Shown: positions 1-9,505, counted from the first letter of the stretch. The stretch: 64,000 bases of DNA from Candidatus Desulfofervidaceae bacterium (GCA_027038965.1 JALWFG010000014.1:20334-84333), one strand, 5' to 3'. Notes: generated from the sequence alone by a model not told the origin. Translations and numbers: made by a program.

Positions 1-1
1 T

Positions 2-1504
2 GAAGGGAAATGGCAGATTATGATTCACGGTGAGTCTTATAAACCTATTGTAGCTGAAGCTGCCAAAAAGGCCCTTGGAGAAGAGAATTATCTTGAACGT
101 GTATTTATTGTAAAACTCCTCTTAGATGAAAAAGTACCTAACAGAATTGCTGGTGCCGTAGGATTCAGCGTAAGAGAGAATAAGTTCTATTACATCAAGG
201 CCAAGGCCATTATCTGTGTATGCGGTGGTGCGGTTCACATCTTCCGTCCCAGGTCTACTGGTGAAGGTTATGGCCGTGCCTGGTATCCACCATGGAATGC
301 TGGTTCTACCTACTCCATGATGTTAGAAGTAGGTGCTCCTATGGTAAACATGGAATGCCGGTTCGTGCCTGCTCGTTATAAAGATGGTTATGGCCCTGTT
401 GGTGCTTGGTTCTTGCTCTTCAAGGCCTATGCTACCAATGCCTTTGATGAAAACTATCTTGAAACCAGAAAGCCAGAGCTTGAAAAATATGCTCCTTATG
501 GTACTACCAAACCGGTGCCTACCTGCTTGCGTAACCATGCGATGATGCTTGATATGTTTGAAGGTAAGTTCCCGATCTTCATGAGAACTGAGGCGGCCAT
601 GCAGGCCATTATGAAGGCCGATCCTAAGCGAGCCAAAAAACTGGAAGCCGAAGCTTGGGAAGACTTCCTTGACATGACCGTTAGCCAGTCCGTGCTCTGG
701 GCAGCTGAAAACGTTGAGCCTGAAAAGGTGAAATCTGAGATTATGCCTTCTGAGCCTTACTTGATGGGTTCCCATTCTGGTGCCAATGGTGCCTGGTGCT
801 GTGGGCCTGAGGACTTAATGCCTGAAGAATACAGGGCTGATTTTCCTGGCCTTTACAATAGGATGACTACTGTTGAAGGTCTATTTACTGCTGGTGATGG
901 TGTAGGTGCTTCTGCTCATAAGTTCTCTTCTGGTTCCCATACTGAAGGAAGATTGGCTGCTAAGGCTGCTATTCAATATATTCTTGATCATAAGGATTTT
1001 GAGCCCAATCCTCGGGGTAATGTAGAGGAACTTAAAGAAATGGTCTATAAGCCTCTCAAGACCTTTGAGGAACATAAGGGTTATACCACCGATCCTAATG
1101 TGAACCCATTTTATATTAGACCTAAACAGTTTGTTTTCCGTCTTAACAAGATTATGGACGAATACTGTGCTGGTATTGGCTGGAACTACACCACCAACGA
1201 ACCCGCCTTGCTCCGTGGTTTGGAAAAACTCCAGGTGCTCAAAGAGGATGCTGATAAACTAGCGGCCGAAGATCTCCACGAGCTTATGAGGGCCTGGGAG
1301 AACTATCATCGTCTCTTGACCGCTGAGTGCCATCTCCGTCACATCCTTTACAGGAAAGAAACCAGATGGCCTGGATACTACTACAGGTCTGACTATCCTG
1401 AACTTGATGAGCAAAACTGGAGAAAGTTTGTTCTTTCTAAGATCAATCCTGATACCGGCGAATGGGAAGTGTTCGAAAGACCATATGTTCCAATTGTTGA
1501 TTAG
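2..1504 (+). CDS. aprA: Adenylylsulfate (APS) reductase alpha subunit, 3' part of gene
   Basis: AprA is the FAD subunit of cytoplasmic APS reductase, which reduces adenosine phosphosulfate to sulfite and AMP in dissimilatory sulfate reduction. The reading frame is open from base 2, so the gene starts before the window and about 500 C-terminal residues are visible. Typical AprA stretches are present: WQIMIHGESYKP at the start, YAPYGTTKPVP, the flavoprotein-like segment GLFTAGDGVGASAHKFSSG, and a C-terminal cap ending in WEVFERPYVPIVD. aprB, and perhaps sat, would be expected just upstream, outside the window. A strong hairpin terminator follows, and qmoABC, the electron-donating complex for AprAB, comes next. 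Identification is secure; only the N-terminus is missing because of the window edge. Confidence 0.96.
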   Translation, partial: EGKWQIMIHGESYKPIVAEAAKKALGEENYLERVFIVKLLLDEKVPNRIAGAVGFSVRENKFYYIKAKAIICVCGGAVHIFRPRSTGEGYGRAWYPPWNAGSTYSMMLEVGAPMVNMECRFVPARYKDGYGPVGAWFLLFKAYATNAFDENYLETRKPELEKYAPYGTTKPVPTCLRNHAMMLDMFEGKFPIFMRTEAAMQAIMKADPKRAKKLEAEAWEDFLDMTVSQSVLWAAENVEPEKVKSEIMPSEPYLMGSHSGANGAWCCGPEDLMPEEYRADFPGLYNRMTTVEGLFTAGDGVGASAHKFSSGSHTEGRLAAKAAIQYILDHKDFEPNPRGNVEELKEMVYKPLKTFEEHKGYTTDPNVNPFYIRPKQFVFRLNKIMDEYCAGIGWNYTTNEPALLRGLEKLQVLKEDADKLAAEDLHELMRAWENYHRLLTAECHLRHILYRKETRWPGYYYRSDYPELDEQNWRKFVLSKINPDTGEWEVFERPYVPIVD

Positions 1505-1512
1505 TTAACAAA

Positions 1513-1552
1513 GGGGCTCCGGGGACATTCCTCGGAGCCCCTTATTTTTCTT
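1513..1552 (+). terminator. Rho-independent terminator after aprA
   Basis: A 12-bp stem (GGGGCTCCGGGG paired with CCTCGGAGCCCC, with one G-U pair) encloses the loop ACATT and is followed by a T-rich run. It lies 9 nt after the aprA stop and separates aprBA from qmoABC. It may be a full terminator or a partial stop that sets the Apr:Qmo ratio. Confidence 0.85.
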
Positions 1553-1594
1553 ACTTGTTTAAAGACCTGAAAAAATAGACCCCGGAGGAGCAGC

Positions 1595-2860
1595 ATGGCA
1601 GGTGAAAGGAATGTAACTGAGACGATTTTGGTTGTGGGCGGGGGAATTAGTGGTTTGACCGCGGCCGTGGAAGCTGGAGAGGTTGGGTATGATGTAATTT
1701 TACTTGAAAAGAGGCCTTATTTAGGTGGTCGTGTAGCACAACTGCACCAGTATTTCCCGAAACTTTGTCCCCCACCTTGTGGTTTGGAAATAAATTTTAG
1801 AAGGATCAAAGATAACCCAAGAATCAAATTTTTTACCCAGGCTGAAGTGGAAAAAATTAGTGGCCAACCAGGCAACTTTGATGTAACCGTAAAGATAAAT
1901 CCTCGTTACGTAAATACCAATTGCACCATATGTGGAAAATGTGTAGATGTTTGTCCTAAAGAGAGAATAGATGAATTTAACTATGGGTTAGCCAAAACAA
2001 AGGCCATTTATCTTCCCCATGAAATGGCCTTTCCTACCAAATATGTTATTGATGAAAGCGTATGTGATAAATGTGGTAAATGTGTAGAGGCCTGTCCTTA
2101 CAATGCCATTGACCTTAATGACCAGGCCAAAATAGTCAATTTTAAGGTAGGGGCTATTATTTGGGCTACAGGATGGAAGCCTTATGATGCTACTAAGATA
2201 GATAACTTAGGATTTGGTAAGTATCCAAATGTGATTACTAATGTGATGATGGAACGTTTGGCAGCGGTTAATGGCCCTACGAAGGGAAAGATTCTCCGTC
2301 CCTCTGACAATAAAGAGCCAAAAACTATTGCCTTTGCTCAATGTATAGGCTCAAGGGACGAGAATCACCTTCCCTATTGTTCAGCCGTTTGCTGTTTGGC
2401 CTCTATGAAACAGGCTACCTATGTTAAAGAGCAATACCCTGATGCAAAAGTCTACATATTCTATATAGATTTGCGGGCTTTAGGCAGATTTGAAGATTTT
2501 TACAATCGGGTCAAAGGATACGAAGGGGTTGAATTCATTAAGGGAAAGGCGGTTAAGATCACAGAAGTATCTGAAACGAAGAATTTGATTATAGAGGCCG
2601 AAGATGTGTTGTCTGGCAAAAAGATTAAGCAGGAAGTAGATATGGTGGTTTTGGCGACGGGCATGCAGCCTACCACATCTGAGGAGAAACTTCCGGTGGA
2701 AAATGTTATGTATGATGATTTTGGTTTTCTGCTCTCCGATCTCCAAGAAAATGGTATTTATGCCGCTGGATGTGCAAAGAGGCCTATGGATGTTGCCTCT
2801 TGTGTTCAGGATGCTACGGGAGCAGCACTTAAAGCCATTCAATCTATTGTGAGGAGGTAA
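1595..2860 (+). CDS. qmoA: Quinone-interacting membrane-bound oxidoreductase subunit A
   Basis: QmoA is a soluble HdrA-like flavoprotein of the QmoABC complex, which links menaquinol oxidation to APS reductase. An FAD-binding glycine motif GGGISG lies at residues 15-20, and the HdrA/Qmo signature FPKLCPPPCGLEI at about 54-66. Two ferredoxin-type 4Fe-4S motifs follow (C110, C113, C116, C120 and C157, C160, C163, C167). The length of 421 aa is normal. The start ATG has a GGAGGAG ribosome site. qmoB starts 5 nt after the stop, so qmoABC is an operon. Placement directly after aprA supports the Qmo assignment over a generic HdrA. Confidence 0.95.
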   Translation: MAGERNVTETILVVGGGISGLTAAVEAGEVGYDVILLEKRPYLGGRVAQLHQYFPKLCPPPCGLEINFRRIKDNPRIKFFTQAEVEKISGQPGNFDVTVKINPRYVNTNCTICGKCVDVCPKERIDEFNYGLAKTKAIYLPHEMAFPTKYVIDESVCDKCGKCVEACPYNAIDLNDQAKIVNFKVGAIIWATGWKPYDATKIDNLGFGKYPNVITNVMMERLAAVNGPTKGKILRPSDNKEPKTIAFAQCIGSRDENHLPYCSAVCCLASMKQATYVKEQYPDAKVYIFYIDLRALGRFEDFYNRVKGYEGVEFIKGKAVKITEVSETKNLIIEAEDVLSGKKIKQEVDMVVLATGMQPTTSEEKLPVENVMYDDFGFLLSDLQENGIYAAGCAKRPMDVASCVQDATGAALKAIQSIVRR

Positions 2861-2865
2861 CTCTA

Positions 2866-5109
2866 ATGGATAAAAAGATCGGAGTTTATATTTGTAAGGG
2901 ATGTGGCATTGGGGATGCCATAGATATTGACAAGCTGGCCCAGGTGGCCACAGAGGAATTGAAATTGCCCTGTAAGATACATGATAATCTCTGTGGCGAG
3001 GCCGGGGTTAAGTTGATAAGAGATGACGTTGAAGGCGAAGGTGTTAATACAGTAGTTATTGTTGGCTGTTCGCACCGGGTAAACTGGGATGTATTTAATT
3101 TTGGTCCCAATGTGTGGGTAGAACGAGCCAACATTAGAGAGCAGGTAGCATGGTGCCAACCACCTAAGACAGATTTTACTCAAGAGATGGCTGAGGACTA
3201 CCTACGGATGGCGGTGGCCAAGGCCCAAAAGGTGAGGATCCCTACGGGATACAAAGAAGAAGAGTATAATAAAACCGTTATGGTAGTTGGCGGTGGTATT
3301 ACAGGACTGACAGCGGCCTTGGAGGCAGCTAAGGCAGGTTATGATGTGGTTTTGACTGAAAAAGAACCTGAACTTGGTGGTTGGGTAAGAAAGTGGTGGA
3401 AAATTTATCCCTATAAACCGCCGTATGAAGAGCTTCAAGATAGTGGGATTGAGGAAAAGATTAAAGCCGTTAATGAAAGCCCCAAAATTAAGGTTTATAC
3501 CTCTACAAAAATAAAGAAGACAGAAGGTCAGCCTGGGCAGTTTAAGATAACTTTAGATGTAGCAGGTAAAGAAGAGCAAATTACGGTTGGTTCTATCATT
3601 TTGGCTACCGGTTGGAAGCCTTATGATGCTAGGAAGCTTGAACACTTGGGTTATGGAAAATATAAAAATGTAGTAACTAATATAGAGATAGAAGAGATGG
3701 CCAGAAATGGCCAAATTATTTCTCCGGCCACAGGCCAGGCCGCTCAGAGTGTGGCCTTTATTCAATGTGCAGGACAAAGGGATCCCAATCACCTGCCATA
3801 TTGCTCCTCTTATTGTTGTTTGGCTTCACTTAAGCAAGCTATGTATGTACGCCAGATAAATCCTGAAGCCAAGGCCTACATTTTTTATAGGGATATGAGA
3901 ACAGTGGGGCAATATGAAGAGTTTTATAAAAATGCCCAGAATGATGTAGGTATCTTTCTTACTAAAGGTGAAGTGATTGGTATTACTGAGAATGAAGATA
4001 AGAGTCTTAATATTGAAGTAGAAAATACCCTTTTAGGAGAGAAGATTGTTGTAAAGGCGGATCTGGTGGTTTTGACTATAGGTATGGTTTCCAGCATGGA
4101 AGGAATTCCTAATACCAGAGATGATGTTATTAAGGCCTATGGACTAACCGGACAGGAAGAGCCTGATGTTATTGAAAAAACAATTAGAGAGACGCCTCAA
4201 CCTTGGGAAGGGATTTTGAACTTGGCCTATCGCCAAGGGCCAGAAGTCCCTATTTTGAAATATGATTTGCCGGATTCCAATTTTATCTGCTTTCCTTATG
4301 AGTCTCGCCGAACAGGTATCTATCCAGCAGGATGTGTAAGACAGCCCCAAGACATTGATGCCTGTATGAGGGACGCAAGAGGAGCAGTGTTAAAGGCTAT
4401 CCAGTGTATGGAGATGGAATCCCGTGGTGAAACTGTCCATCCAAGGTCTGGGGATTTGAGTTATCCCGAATTTTTCTTCCAAAGATGTACTCAATGTAAG
4501 CGGTGTACCCAAGAGTGTCCCTTTGGGGCCTTGGACGAAGATGAAAAAGGCACGCCTAAACCCAATTATTTTCGCTGCCGTCGGTGTGGCACCTGTATGG
4601 GGGCTTGTCCTGAAAGGATTATTGGCTTTCAGAATTACAATGTAGATATTATTTCTTCTATGATTAAGTCTATTTCAGTGCCTGAAGACGACGAGGAGAA
4701 ACTCAGAATACTTTGTTTTGCTTGTGAGAATGATGCCTATCCTGCGTTAGATATGGCTGGGCTTAACCATTTACAATATTCGCCCTTGATTAGAGTAATT
4801 CCAGTGCGGTGTTTAGGTTCTGTAAATTTGGTTTTTATTTCTGATGCCCTTTCCCGTGGTATTGACGGCGTGCTTTTGTTAGGCTGTAAATATGGAGAGG
4901 ATTACCAGTGTCATTTTATAAGGGGTAGCGAACTGGCTAATTATAGGATGAGCAAGTTATCGGAGACACTCAACAATTTGGGGCTAGAGGCAGAAAGGGC
5001 CCAATTGGTAGAAGTAGCGATTACGGATTATGATAAAATTCCTGATATTATAAATAAATTTGTAGATAAAGTTAAAGAATTAGGTCCAAATCCATTTAAA
5101 GGTTGGTAA
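2866..5109 (+). CDS. qmoB: Quinone-interacting membrane-bound oxidoreductase subunit B
   Basis: QmoB is the second HdrA-like flavoprotein of Qmo, with extra electron-transfer domains. An N-terminal cysteine-containing domain (about 1-100, CKGCGIG and VIVGCSH motifs) precedes the FAD site GGGITG at 142-147. Two 4Fe-4S motifs follow (C541, C544, C547, C551 and C571, C574, C577, C581). The C-terminal part from about 600 to 747 looks like an MvhD-type domain with LCFACENDAY and VRCLGSVN, as expected for QmoB. The length of 747 aa is normal. Its end lies 14 nt before the preferred qmoC start. Confidence 0.95.
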   Translation: MDKKIGVYICKGCGIGDAIDIDKLAQVATEELKLPCKIHDNLCGEAGVKLIRDDVEGEGVNTVVIVGCSHRVNWDVFNFGPNVWVERANIREQVAWCQPPKTDFTQEMAEDYLRMAVAKAQKVRIPTGYKEEEYNKTVMVVGGGITGLTAALEAAKAGYDVVLTEKEPELGGWVRKWWKIYPYKPPYEELQDSGIEEKIKAVNESPKIKVYTSTKIKKTEGQPGQFKITLDVAGKEEQITVGSIILATGWKPYDARKLEHLGYGKYKNVVTNIEIEEMARNGQIISPATGQAAQSVAFIQCAGQRDPNHLPYCSSYCCLASLKQAMYVRQINPEAKAYIFYRDMRTVGQYEEFYKNAQNDVGIFLTKGEVIGITENEDKSLNIEVENTLLGEKIVVKADLVVLTIGMVSSMEGIPNTRDDVIKAYGLTGQEEPDVIEKTIRETPQPWEGILNLAYRQGPEVPILKYDLPDSNFICFPYESRRTGIYPAGCVRQPQDIDACMRDARGAVLKAIQCMEMESRGETVHPRSGDLSYPEFFFQRCTQCKRCTQECPFGALDEDEKGTPKPNYFRCRRCGTCMGACPERIIGFQNYNVDIISSMIKSISVPEDDEEKLRILCFACENDAYPALDMAGLNHLQYSPLIRVIPVRCLGSVNLVFISDALSRGIDGVLLLGCKYGEDYQCHFIRGSELANYRMSKLSETLNNLGLEAERAQLVEVAITDYDKIPDIINKFVDKVKELGPNPFKGW

Positions 5110-5123
5110 TAGGAGGGAAGAAA

Positions 5124-6248
5124 ATGGCAAACGGGCGTTTAGTGGAGCCAGATGTAAAGTTTATCAATGGGATTATTCAAACAGGTGGTTCTTCTTTAAA
5201 AAAGTGTTTTCAATGTGCTACTTGTAGTGTGGTTTGTCCCTTATCACCTGAAGACAACCCTTTCCCGCGGAAGCACATGATCTTGGCCCAATGGGGACAG
5301 AAACAAGCCTTAATTAAAGACCCTGCTATCTGGCTCTGCCATAACTGTAATGACTGTTCCAGTTATTGTCCTAGAGGGGCCAGACCAGGGGATGTCCTGG
5401 GGGCAATTAGGGCCTTTTGTATTGAGGAGTATGCTACGCCTAAATGGCTTGCCAACATGGTGCGCCAGCCAAAAGGGCTTTTACTTCTCTTTGGTTTTCC
5501 CATTATCCTCTTTTTGATTGTAGCCCTTTTGAATGGGACGCTTCCGCCTAAGGGAGCAGAAATTATTCCCCATAACTTTATTCCTGTGATTACAGGGGTG
5601 GATATTGTCTTTGTTCCTTTGGCCGCTTTGCTTGCATTTTCTCTTTTTAAGAGTCTGTCCCGTTTTTGGAAAGACATGAGTATGGGATTGACTCCTCCGA
5701 GTGCTTATCAAATGTTGGTCAAAGGTGGCTGGTGGGGAATTTTATATTCTTCTCTTAAAGAAATTTTGGGTCATACACGGTTTCGGAAGTGTGGGGCTGC
5801 CAAGGAAAGGACAGTTCCCCATTTGCTTTTGATGTGGAGTTTTATTGGTCTATTAGTGGTGACAACCTTTGTTTTTATTGCCGAAGATATCTTTCATGTA
5901 GAAGCCCCATTTCCTCTGGTGCATCCAATCAAAATCTTGGCGAACTTGAGTGCGGTGGCCTTTTTGATCGGTATCTTCTGGCTTATGAAAAATCGGATGA
6001 CAGATAGGGATTCAGTTTCTACCTATTGGGATTGGAGTTTAATTTTTGTGATTATGGCTGTGGGTGTAACTGGTGTTTTGGCAGAAGGGTTTAGATTAGC
6101 TCATGTAGCGTTTTTGGCTTATGGGTTTTATTTGCTTCATCTGTCTTCTGTATTTGCCCTTTTTGTGTATTTGCCCTTTTCCAAATTTGCCCATCTTGCT
6201 TATAGGACACTGGTATATGTGCATGAAAAATACTATGGAAAGTCTTAA
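5124..6248 (+). CDS. qmoC: Quinone-interacting membrane-bound oxidoreductase subunit C
   Basis: QmoC is the membrane subunit of Qmo, a fusion of an HdrC-like Fe-S domain and a cytochrome b/HdrE-like quinone-binding membrane domain. The N-terminal part carries two CCG-type Fe-S motifs, CFQCATCSVVC and CHNCNDCSSYC. The rest has several hydrophobic helices, for example LLLLFGFPIILFLIVALL and LIFVIMAVGVTGVLA. The ATG at 5124 is chosen over an upstream TTG at 5103 because AGGAGGG sits just before it; the upstream start would overlap qmoB. About 374 aa. Menaquinol oxidation is inferred from the family. Confidence 0.94.
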   Translation: MANGRLVEPDVKFINGIIQTGGSSLKKCFQCATCSVVCPLSPEDNPFPRKHMILAQWGQKQALIKDPAIWLCHNCNDCSSYCPRGARPGDVLGAIRAFCIEEYATPKWLANMVRQPKGLLLLFGFPIILFLIVALLNGTLPPKGAEIIPHNFIPVITGVDIVFVPLAALLAFSLFKSLSRFWKDMSMGLTPPSAYQMLVKGGWWGILYSSLKEILGHTRFRKCGAAKERTVPHLLLMWSFIGLLVVTTFVFIAEDIFHVEAPFPLVHPIKILANLSAVAFLIGIFWLMKNRMTDRDSVSTYWDWSLIFVIMAVGVTGVLAEGFRLAHVAFLAYGFYLLHLSSVFALFVYLPFSKFAHLAYRTLVYVHEKYYGKS

Positions 6249-6257
6249 AATTTTTTC

Positions 6258-6286
6258 TTGACAAAAAAGAAGTGAGAGACTATAAG
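6258..6286 (+). promoter_or_regulatory. Sigma-70 promoter of dsrAB(D)
   Basis: A perfect -35 TTGACA (6258-6263), a 17-nt spacer and -10 TATAAG (6281-6286) lie 10 nt after the qmoC stop. The predicted start near 6293 gives a leader of about 97 nt before dsrA. It is one of the best promoter matches in the window, in keeping with very high expression of dissimilatory sulfite reductase. Confidence 0.75.
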
Positions 6287-6390
6287 AATAGGAAATTATG
6301 GTCTTGAAAGGAGGTGAGAAGGAAAATACTGGAAGGGAAACAGAGAAGAAGGCTTGATAAAAACAAAAAAGTATTTAAGGAGGTGGCTAT

Positions 6391-7821
6391 ATGTCAGCCG
6401 AAGGACAAGAAAAACTTTGGGAAACGAAGAAATATGATGATGTAAGAATCTACACAGATGAGGAGATTTGGAATTATACAGATGAAGATGTAGCAAATTA
6501 CAAGTGCAAACATGATATTCCCCTTTTGGAGCAATTGGAAGAAGGGCCATGGCCGAGCTTTGTGAGTGATATTAAGCAAGAGGCAGTTCATAGACACAAA
6601 CTGGCCGAGCAGGCTCCTGATAAACTATTGATTCCTGCTGATGTTTGCGATGACCTCTTGGGACAAGTTGAGCTTTCCTACGTAGAAAAAGAAACCCACT
6701 GGAAACATGGTGGTATTGTGGGCGTGTTTGGATATGGCGGCGGCGTTATCGGAAGATATTCTGACCAGCAGGAAAAATTTCCTGGTATTGCCCACTTCCA
6801 TACCCTTCGTGTCAATCAACCAGCTAGTAAGTTTTATAAAACCGACTACTTAAGGGCCCTTTGTGATATCTGGGAATACAGAGGTAGCGGTCTGACCAAC
6901 ATGCACGGTTCTACTGGTGACACCGTTCTTTTAGGGACATTTACTGAACAGTTGGAACCTATGTTTTTTGATTTAACTCATGACTTGGGGGTGGATCTTG
7001 GTGGTTCAGGTTCTAACTTAAGGACCCCTTCCTGTTGTGTGGGGAAGGCAAGATGTGAGTTTGCCTGTTATGATACCCAGGACATCTGCTACGAATTAAC
7101 CATGTATTATCAAGATGAGCTTCATAGACCTGCTTTTCCATATAAGTTCAAATTTAAGTTTGACGGATGTCCCAATTGCTGTGTGGCCTCTATTGCCCGT
7201 TCTGATATGTCTTATATCGGCACCTGGAAAGACGATATTCGTATTGACCAGGAGGCCGTCAGGGCTTATGTGGCTGGTGAGCTTAAACCCAATGCCGGTG
7301 CCTTTGGCAACAGAGATTGGGGTAAGTTTGATATTCAAAAGGAAGTTATTGACCTCTGTCCGGCCAAATGCATGGAATGGGATGGCAAAGAGCTTAAGAT
7401 TAACAATAAGGAATGCGTGCGTTGTATGCACTGCATCAACGTTATGCCCAGGGCCTTGAGGATTGGAACAGATACTGGATGTAGCATATTGTTTGGTGCT
7501 AAGGCCCCAATTTTAGAGGGGGCTCAGATGTCCACATTGGTTATTCCATTTATAAGGGTAGAGAAACCTTATGATGAAATTAAGGCCATTATAGAGCGGG
7601 TTTGGGATTGGTGGATGGAAGAAGGTAAAAACCGTGAGCGGGTAGGTGAACTGATTCAGCGAAAAGGCATCCAGGAATTCCTTAAAGTTGTGGGTGTGCC
7701 TGCAATCCCACAACATGCCAAAGAGCCTAGGTCCAATCCCTACATCTTCTGGAGTGAGGGTGAGGTGCCTGGTGGATGGCAGAGAGATATTAAGGAATTT
7801 AGGAAGAGACATCCAAGATAA
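6391..7821 (+). CDS. dsrA: Dissimilatory sulfite reductase alpha subunit
   Basis: DsrA with DsrB forms the siroheme enzyme that reduces sulfite, with the trisulfide on DsrC as product. Siroheme/4Fe-4S ligand cysteines are C216 and C222 (CVGKARCEFAC region) and C260 and C264 (CPNCC). A ferredoxin domain follows with CPAKCMEWDGK and CVRCMHCINVMPRAL. A strong AAGGAGGT site precedes the ATG. At 476 aa it is about 40 residues longer than common DsrA proteins. The extra acidic N-terminus (IYTDEEIWNYTDEDV) precedes the usual PLLEQLEEGPWPSF start, and no in-frame internal start could remove it. Confidence 0.97.
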   Translation: MSAEGQEKLWETKKYDDVRIYTDEEIWNYTDEDVANYKCKHDIPLLEQLEEGPWPSFVSDIKQEAVHRHKLAEQAPDKLLIPADVCDDLLGQVELSYVEKETHWKHGGIVGVFGYGGGVIGRYSDQQEKFPGIAHFHTLRVNQPASKFYKTDYLRALCDIWEYRGSGLTNMHGSTGDTVLLGTFTEQLEPMFFDLTHDLGVDLGGSGSNLRTPSCCVGKARCEFACYDTQDICYELTMYYQDELHRPAFPYKFKFKFDGCPNCCVASIARSDMSYIGTWKDDIRIDQEAVRAYVAGELKPNAGAFGNRDWGKFDIQKEVIDLCPAKCMEWDGKELKINNKECVRCMHCINVMPRALRIGTDTGCSILFGAKAPILEGAQMSTLVIPFIRVEKPYDEIKAIIERVWDWWMEEGKNRERVGELIQRKGIQEFLKVVGVPAIPQHAKEPRSNPYIFWSEGEVPGGWQRDIKEFRKRHPR

Positions 7822-7841
7822 AAAAATGAGGAGGTGTTATT

Positions 7842-9023
7842 ATGTCGCTTGGTAAATATGGTTATTATGATCCTTCAGACCCATTAAAGGATAGAATTAC
7901 TGATATTGGGCCCCCACACTATGAGCAGTTTTTCCCACCTGTTATTAAAAGGAATTATGGGAAGTGGCTTTATCACGAGATTTTGGAGCCGGGCCTTCTT
8001 GTTCATGTCTCTGAAACCGGAGAAAAGGCTTATACCGTAAGGGTAGGTGGGGCTCGTTTGATGAGTGTCCAGCATATTCGTGAAATCTGTGATATAGCCG
8101 ATAAATATTGCGATGGTTATGTCAGATGGACGACCAGAAACTGTATAGAGTTTATTACTGATAGCGAAGATAAGGCTAGAGCCTTGATGAAGGATTTAGA
8201 AAGCAGGAAATTCCCCAAGGGTAGCTATAAATTCCCGGTAGGGGGTACTGGTTGTGGTATTACCAATATCGTTCATACCCAGGGATGGATTCACTGCCAT
8301 ACCCCCGCTACAGATGCCTCTGGAATTGTAAAATCTGTCCATGATGCTCTGTTTGAACACTTTAAAAACATGGATTTGCCAGCCAAATTGCGGATTTCTC
8401 TTGCTTGCTGTCTGAATATGTGTGGTGCAGTTCATTGTTCTGATATTGCGATTTTGGGTGTTCATCGTAAACCACCTATGATTGATGATGAGGTGCTTTC
8501 CAAAATCTGTGAAATTCCTTTGGTTGTTGCGGCTTGTCCATTAGGTGCAATTCGTCCCGCCAAGACAGAAGATGGCAAGAAGACTGTAAGAGTGAATCAA
8601 GAGCGGTGCATGTTCTGCGGCAATTGCTACACCATGTGTGCTGCTATGCCATTGGCCGATAGTGAAGGTGATGGCGTGGCCATTTTGGCGGGTGGTAAGA
8701 TTTCCAACCGCAAGAGTGCTCCTAAATTTTCTAAGGTGATCGTGCCTTATATTCCTAATGAGCCGCCACGCTGGCCAAAGGTAGTGGAGACAATAAAACA
8801 TATCGTAGAGGTTTATGCCAAAGATGCTCGTAAGTATGAGCGTCTTGGTGAATGGGCTGAGAGAATTGGTTGGGAGAAGTTCTTTGAAAAGACTGGTATC
8901 CCGTTTACCGAAAAGAGCTTGGATGACTACCGTTTGGCCTATGATACTTATCGGACTACTACCCACTTCAAGTATACTGAACATGTCTGGCAGTTAGCTA
9001 AGGCCCTTGAAGAGGCCGAATAA
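7842..9023 (+). CDS. dsrB: Dissimilatory sulfite reductase beta subunit
   Basis: DsrB is the beta subunit of the cytoplasmic sulfite reductase and carries the catalytically active siroheme in characterised enzymes. Visible signatures are [19 protein letters not shown], the cysteine group [14 protein letters not shown], and a ferredoxin domain with [16 protein letters not shown]. The length of 393 aa is typical. It starts 20 nt after dsrA behind GAGGAGGTG and is co-transcribed with it. Confidence 0.97.
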   Translation: MSLGKYGYYDPSDPLKDRITDIGPPHYEQFFPPVIKRNYGKWLYHEILEPGLLVHVSETGEKAYTVRVGGARLMSVQHIREICDIADKYCDGYVRWTTRNCIEFITDSEDKARALMKDLESRKFPKGSYKFPVGGTGCGITNIVHTQGWIHCHTPATDASGIVKSVHDALFEHFKNMDLPAKLRISLACCLNMCGAVHCSDIAILGVHRKPPMIDDEVLSKICEIPLVVAACPLGAIRPAKTEDGKKTVRVNQERCMFCGNCYTMCAAMPLADSEGDGVAILAGGKISNRKSAPKFSKVIVPYIPNEPPRWPKVVETIKHIVEVYAKDARKYERLGEWAERIGWEKFFEKTGIPFTEKSLDDYRLAYDTYRTTTHFKYTEHVWQLAKALEEAE

Positions 9024-9044
9024 GTAAAAAGAAGTATAGGATAA

Positions 9045-9069
9045 GTGCTCCTCTTTTAAAGGGGGGCAC
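9045..9069 (+). other. Intercistronic hairpin between dsrB and dsrD
   Basis: A nearly perfect inverted repeat (arm GTGCTCCTCTTT, partner AAAGGGGGGCAC, two G-U pairs) sits in the 73-nt gap between dsrB and dsrD. No T run follows, so it is more likely an mRNA processing or stability element than a terminator. Confidence 0.5.
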
Positions 9070-9096
9070 AAAATATTTTGAAAGGGGTGAAAAAGG

Positions 9097-9357
9097 ATGG
9101 CATCTATTGATGAAATCAAAAAGGTAATTGTGGATTTTGCCACAAATACCAAGAAGTCAAAGTTTTATTTTAAAGATATGGAAAAGGCCGTTCAAAAGGT
9201 GATTCCTGATGCCAAATCAAGAGAGATTAAAAAGGCTGCTACAGCCCTTATTAATGAGGGGACTTTGGTGTATTTCTCTACAGGTAGCAGTACCATGTAT
9301 GGCTTAAAAGGAAGGGGTATTTCCCTAGAGACTGAAGAGACAGGGAAGGTTGAATAG
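9097..9357 (+). CDS. dsrD: DsrD, allosteric activator of sulfite reductase
   Basis: DsrD is a small winged-helix protein restricted mainly to reductive-type sulfate/sulfite reducers; it has been shown to stimulate DsrAB. The 86-aa product fits the family in length and in the start MASIDEIKKVIVDFA and the segment TKKSKFYFKDMEK. An AAAGGGGTGAAAAAGG ribosome site precedes the ATG. Its presence after dsrAB supports sulfate reduction rather than sulfur oxidation as the direction of the pathway. Confidence 0.95.
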   Translation: MASIDEIKKVIVDFATNTKKSKFYFKDMEKAVQKVIPDAKSREIKKAATALINEGTLVYFSTGSSTMYGLKGRGISLETEETGKVE

Positions 9358-9368
9358 TATTTACATAG

Positions 9369-9406
9369 GAGGGGCATAAGCGGTCTTTATGCCCCTCGTC
9401 CCCCTT
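9369..9406 (+). terminator. Hairpin terminator after dsrD
   Basis: An 11-bp perfect stem (GAGGGGCATAA with TTATGCCCCTC) with the loop GCGGTCT lies 11 nt after the dsrD stop. A pyrimidine tract ending in TTTTT follows after a short gap. It separates the dsr operon from the convergent rimI operon. Confidence 0.65.
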
Positions 9407-9505
9407 TTTGGTTTGTGACAAAGGTTTCCAAATTGAGATTTGGGGGTTTTCCTAGTGCCCTAGCCCGAGGTGCTCGGTTGTTTACACATATGGCGTTCCC
9501 ATAGC

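Noticed and set aside
323..775. 150-codon open frame antisense to aprA
   Set aside because: It lies wholly inside the conserved aprA frame on the other strand, has no ribosome site and no family resemblance.
8541..8984. 147-codon open frame antisense to dsrB
   Set aside because: A shadow of the conserved dsrB coding sequence.
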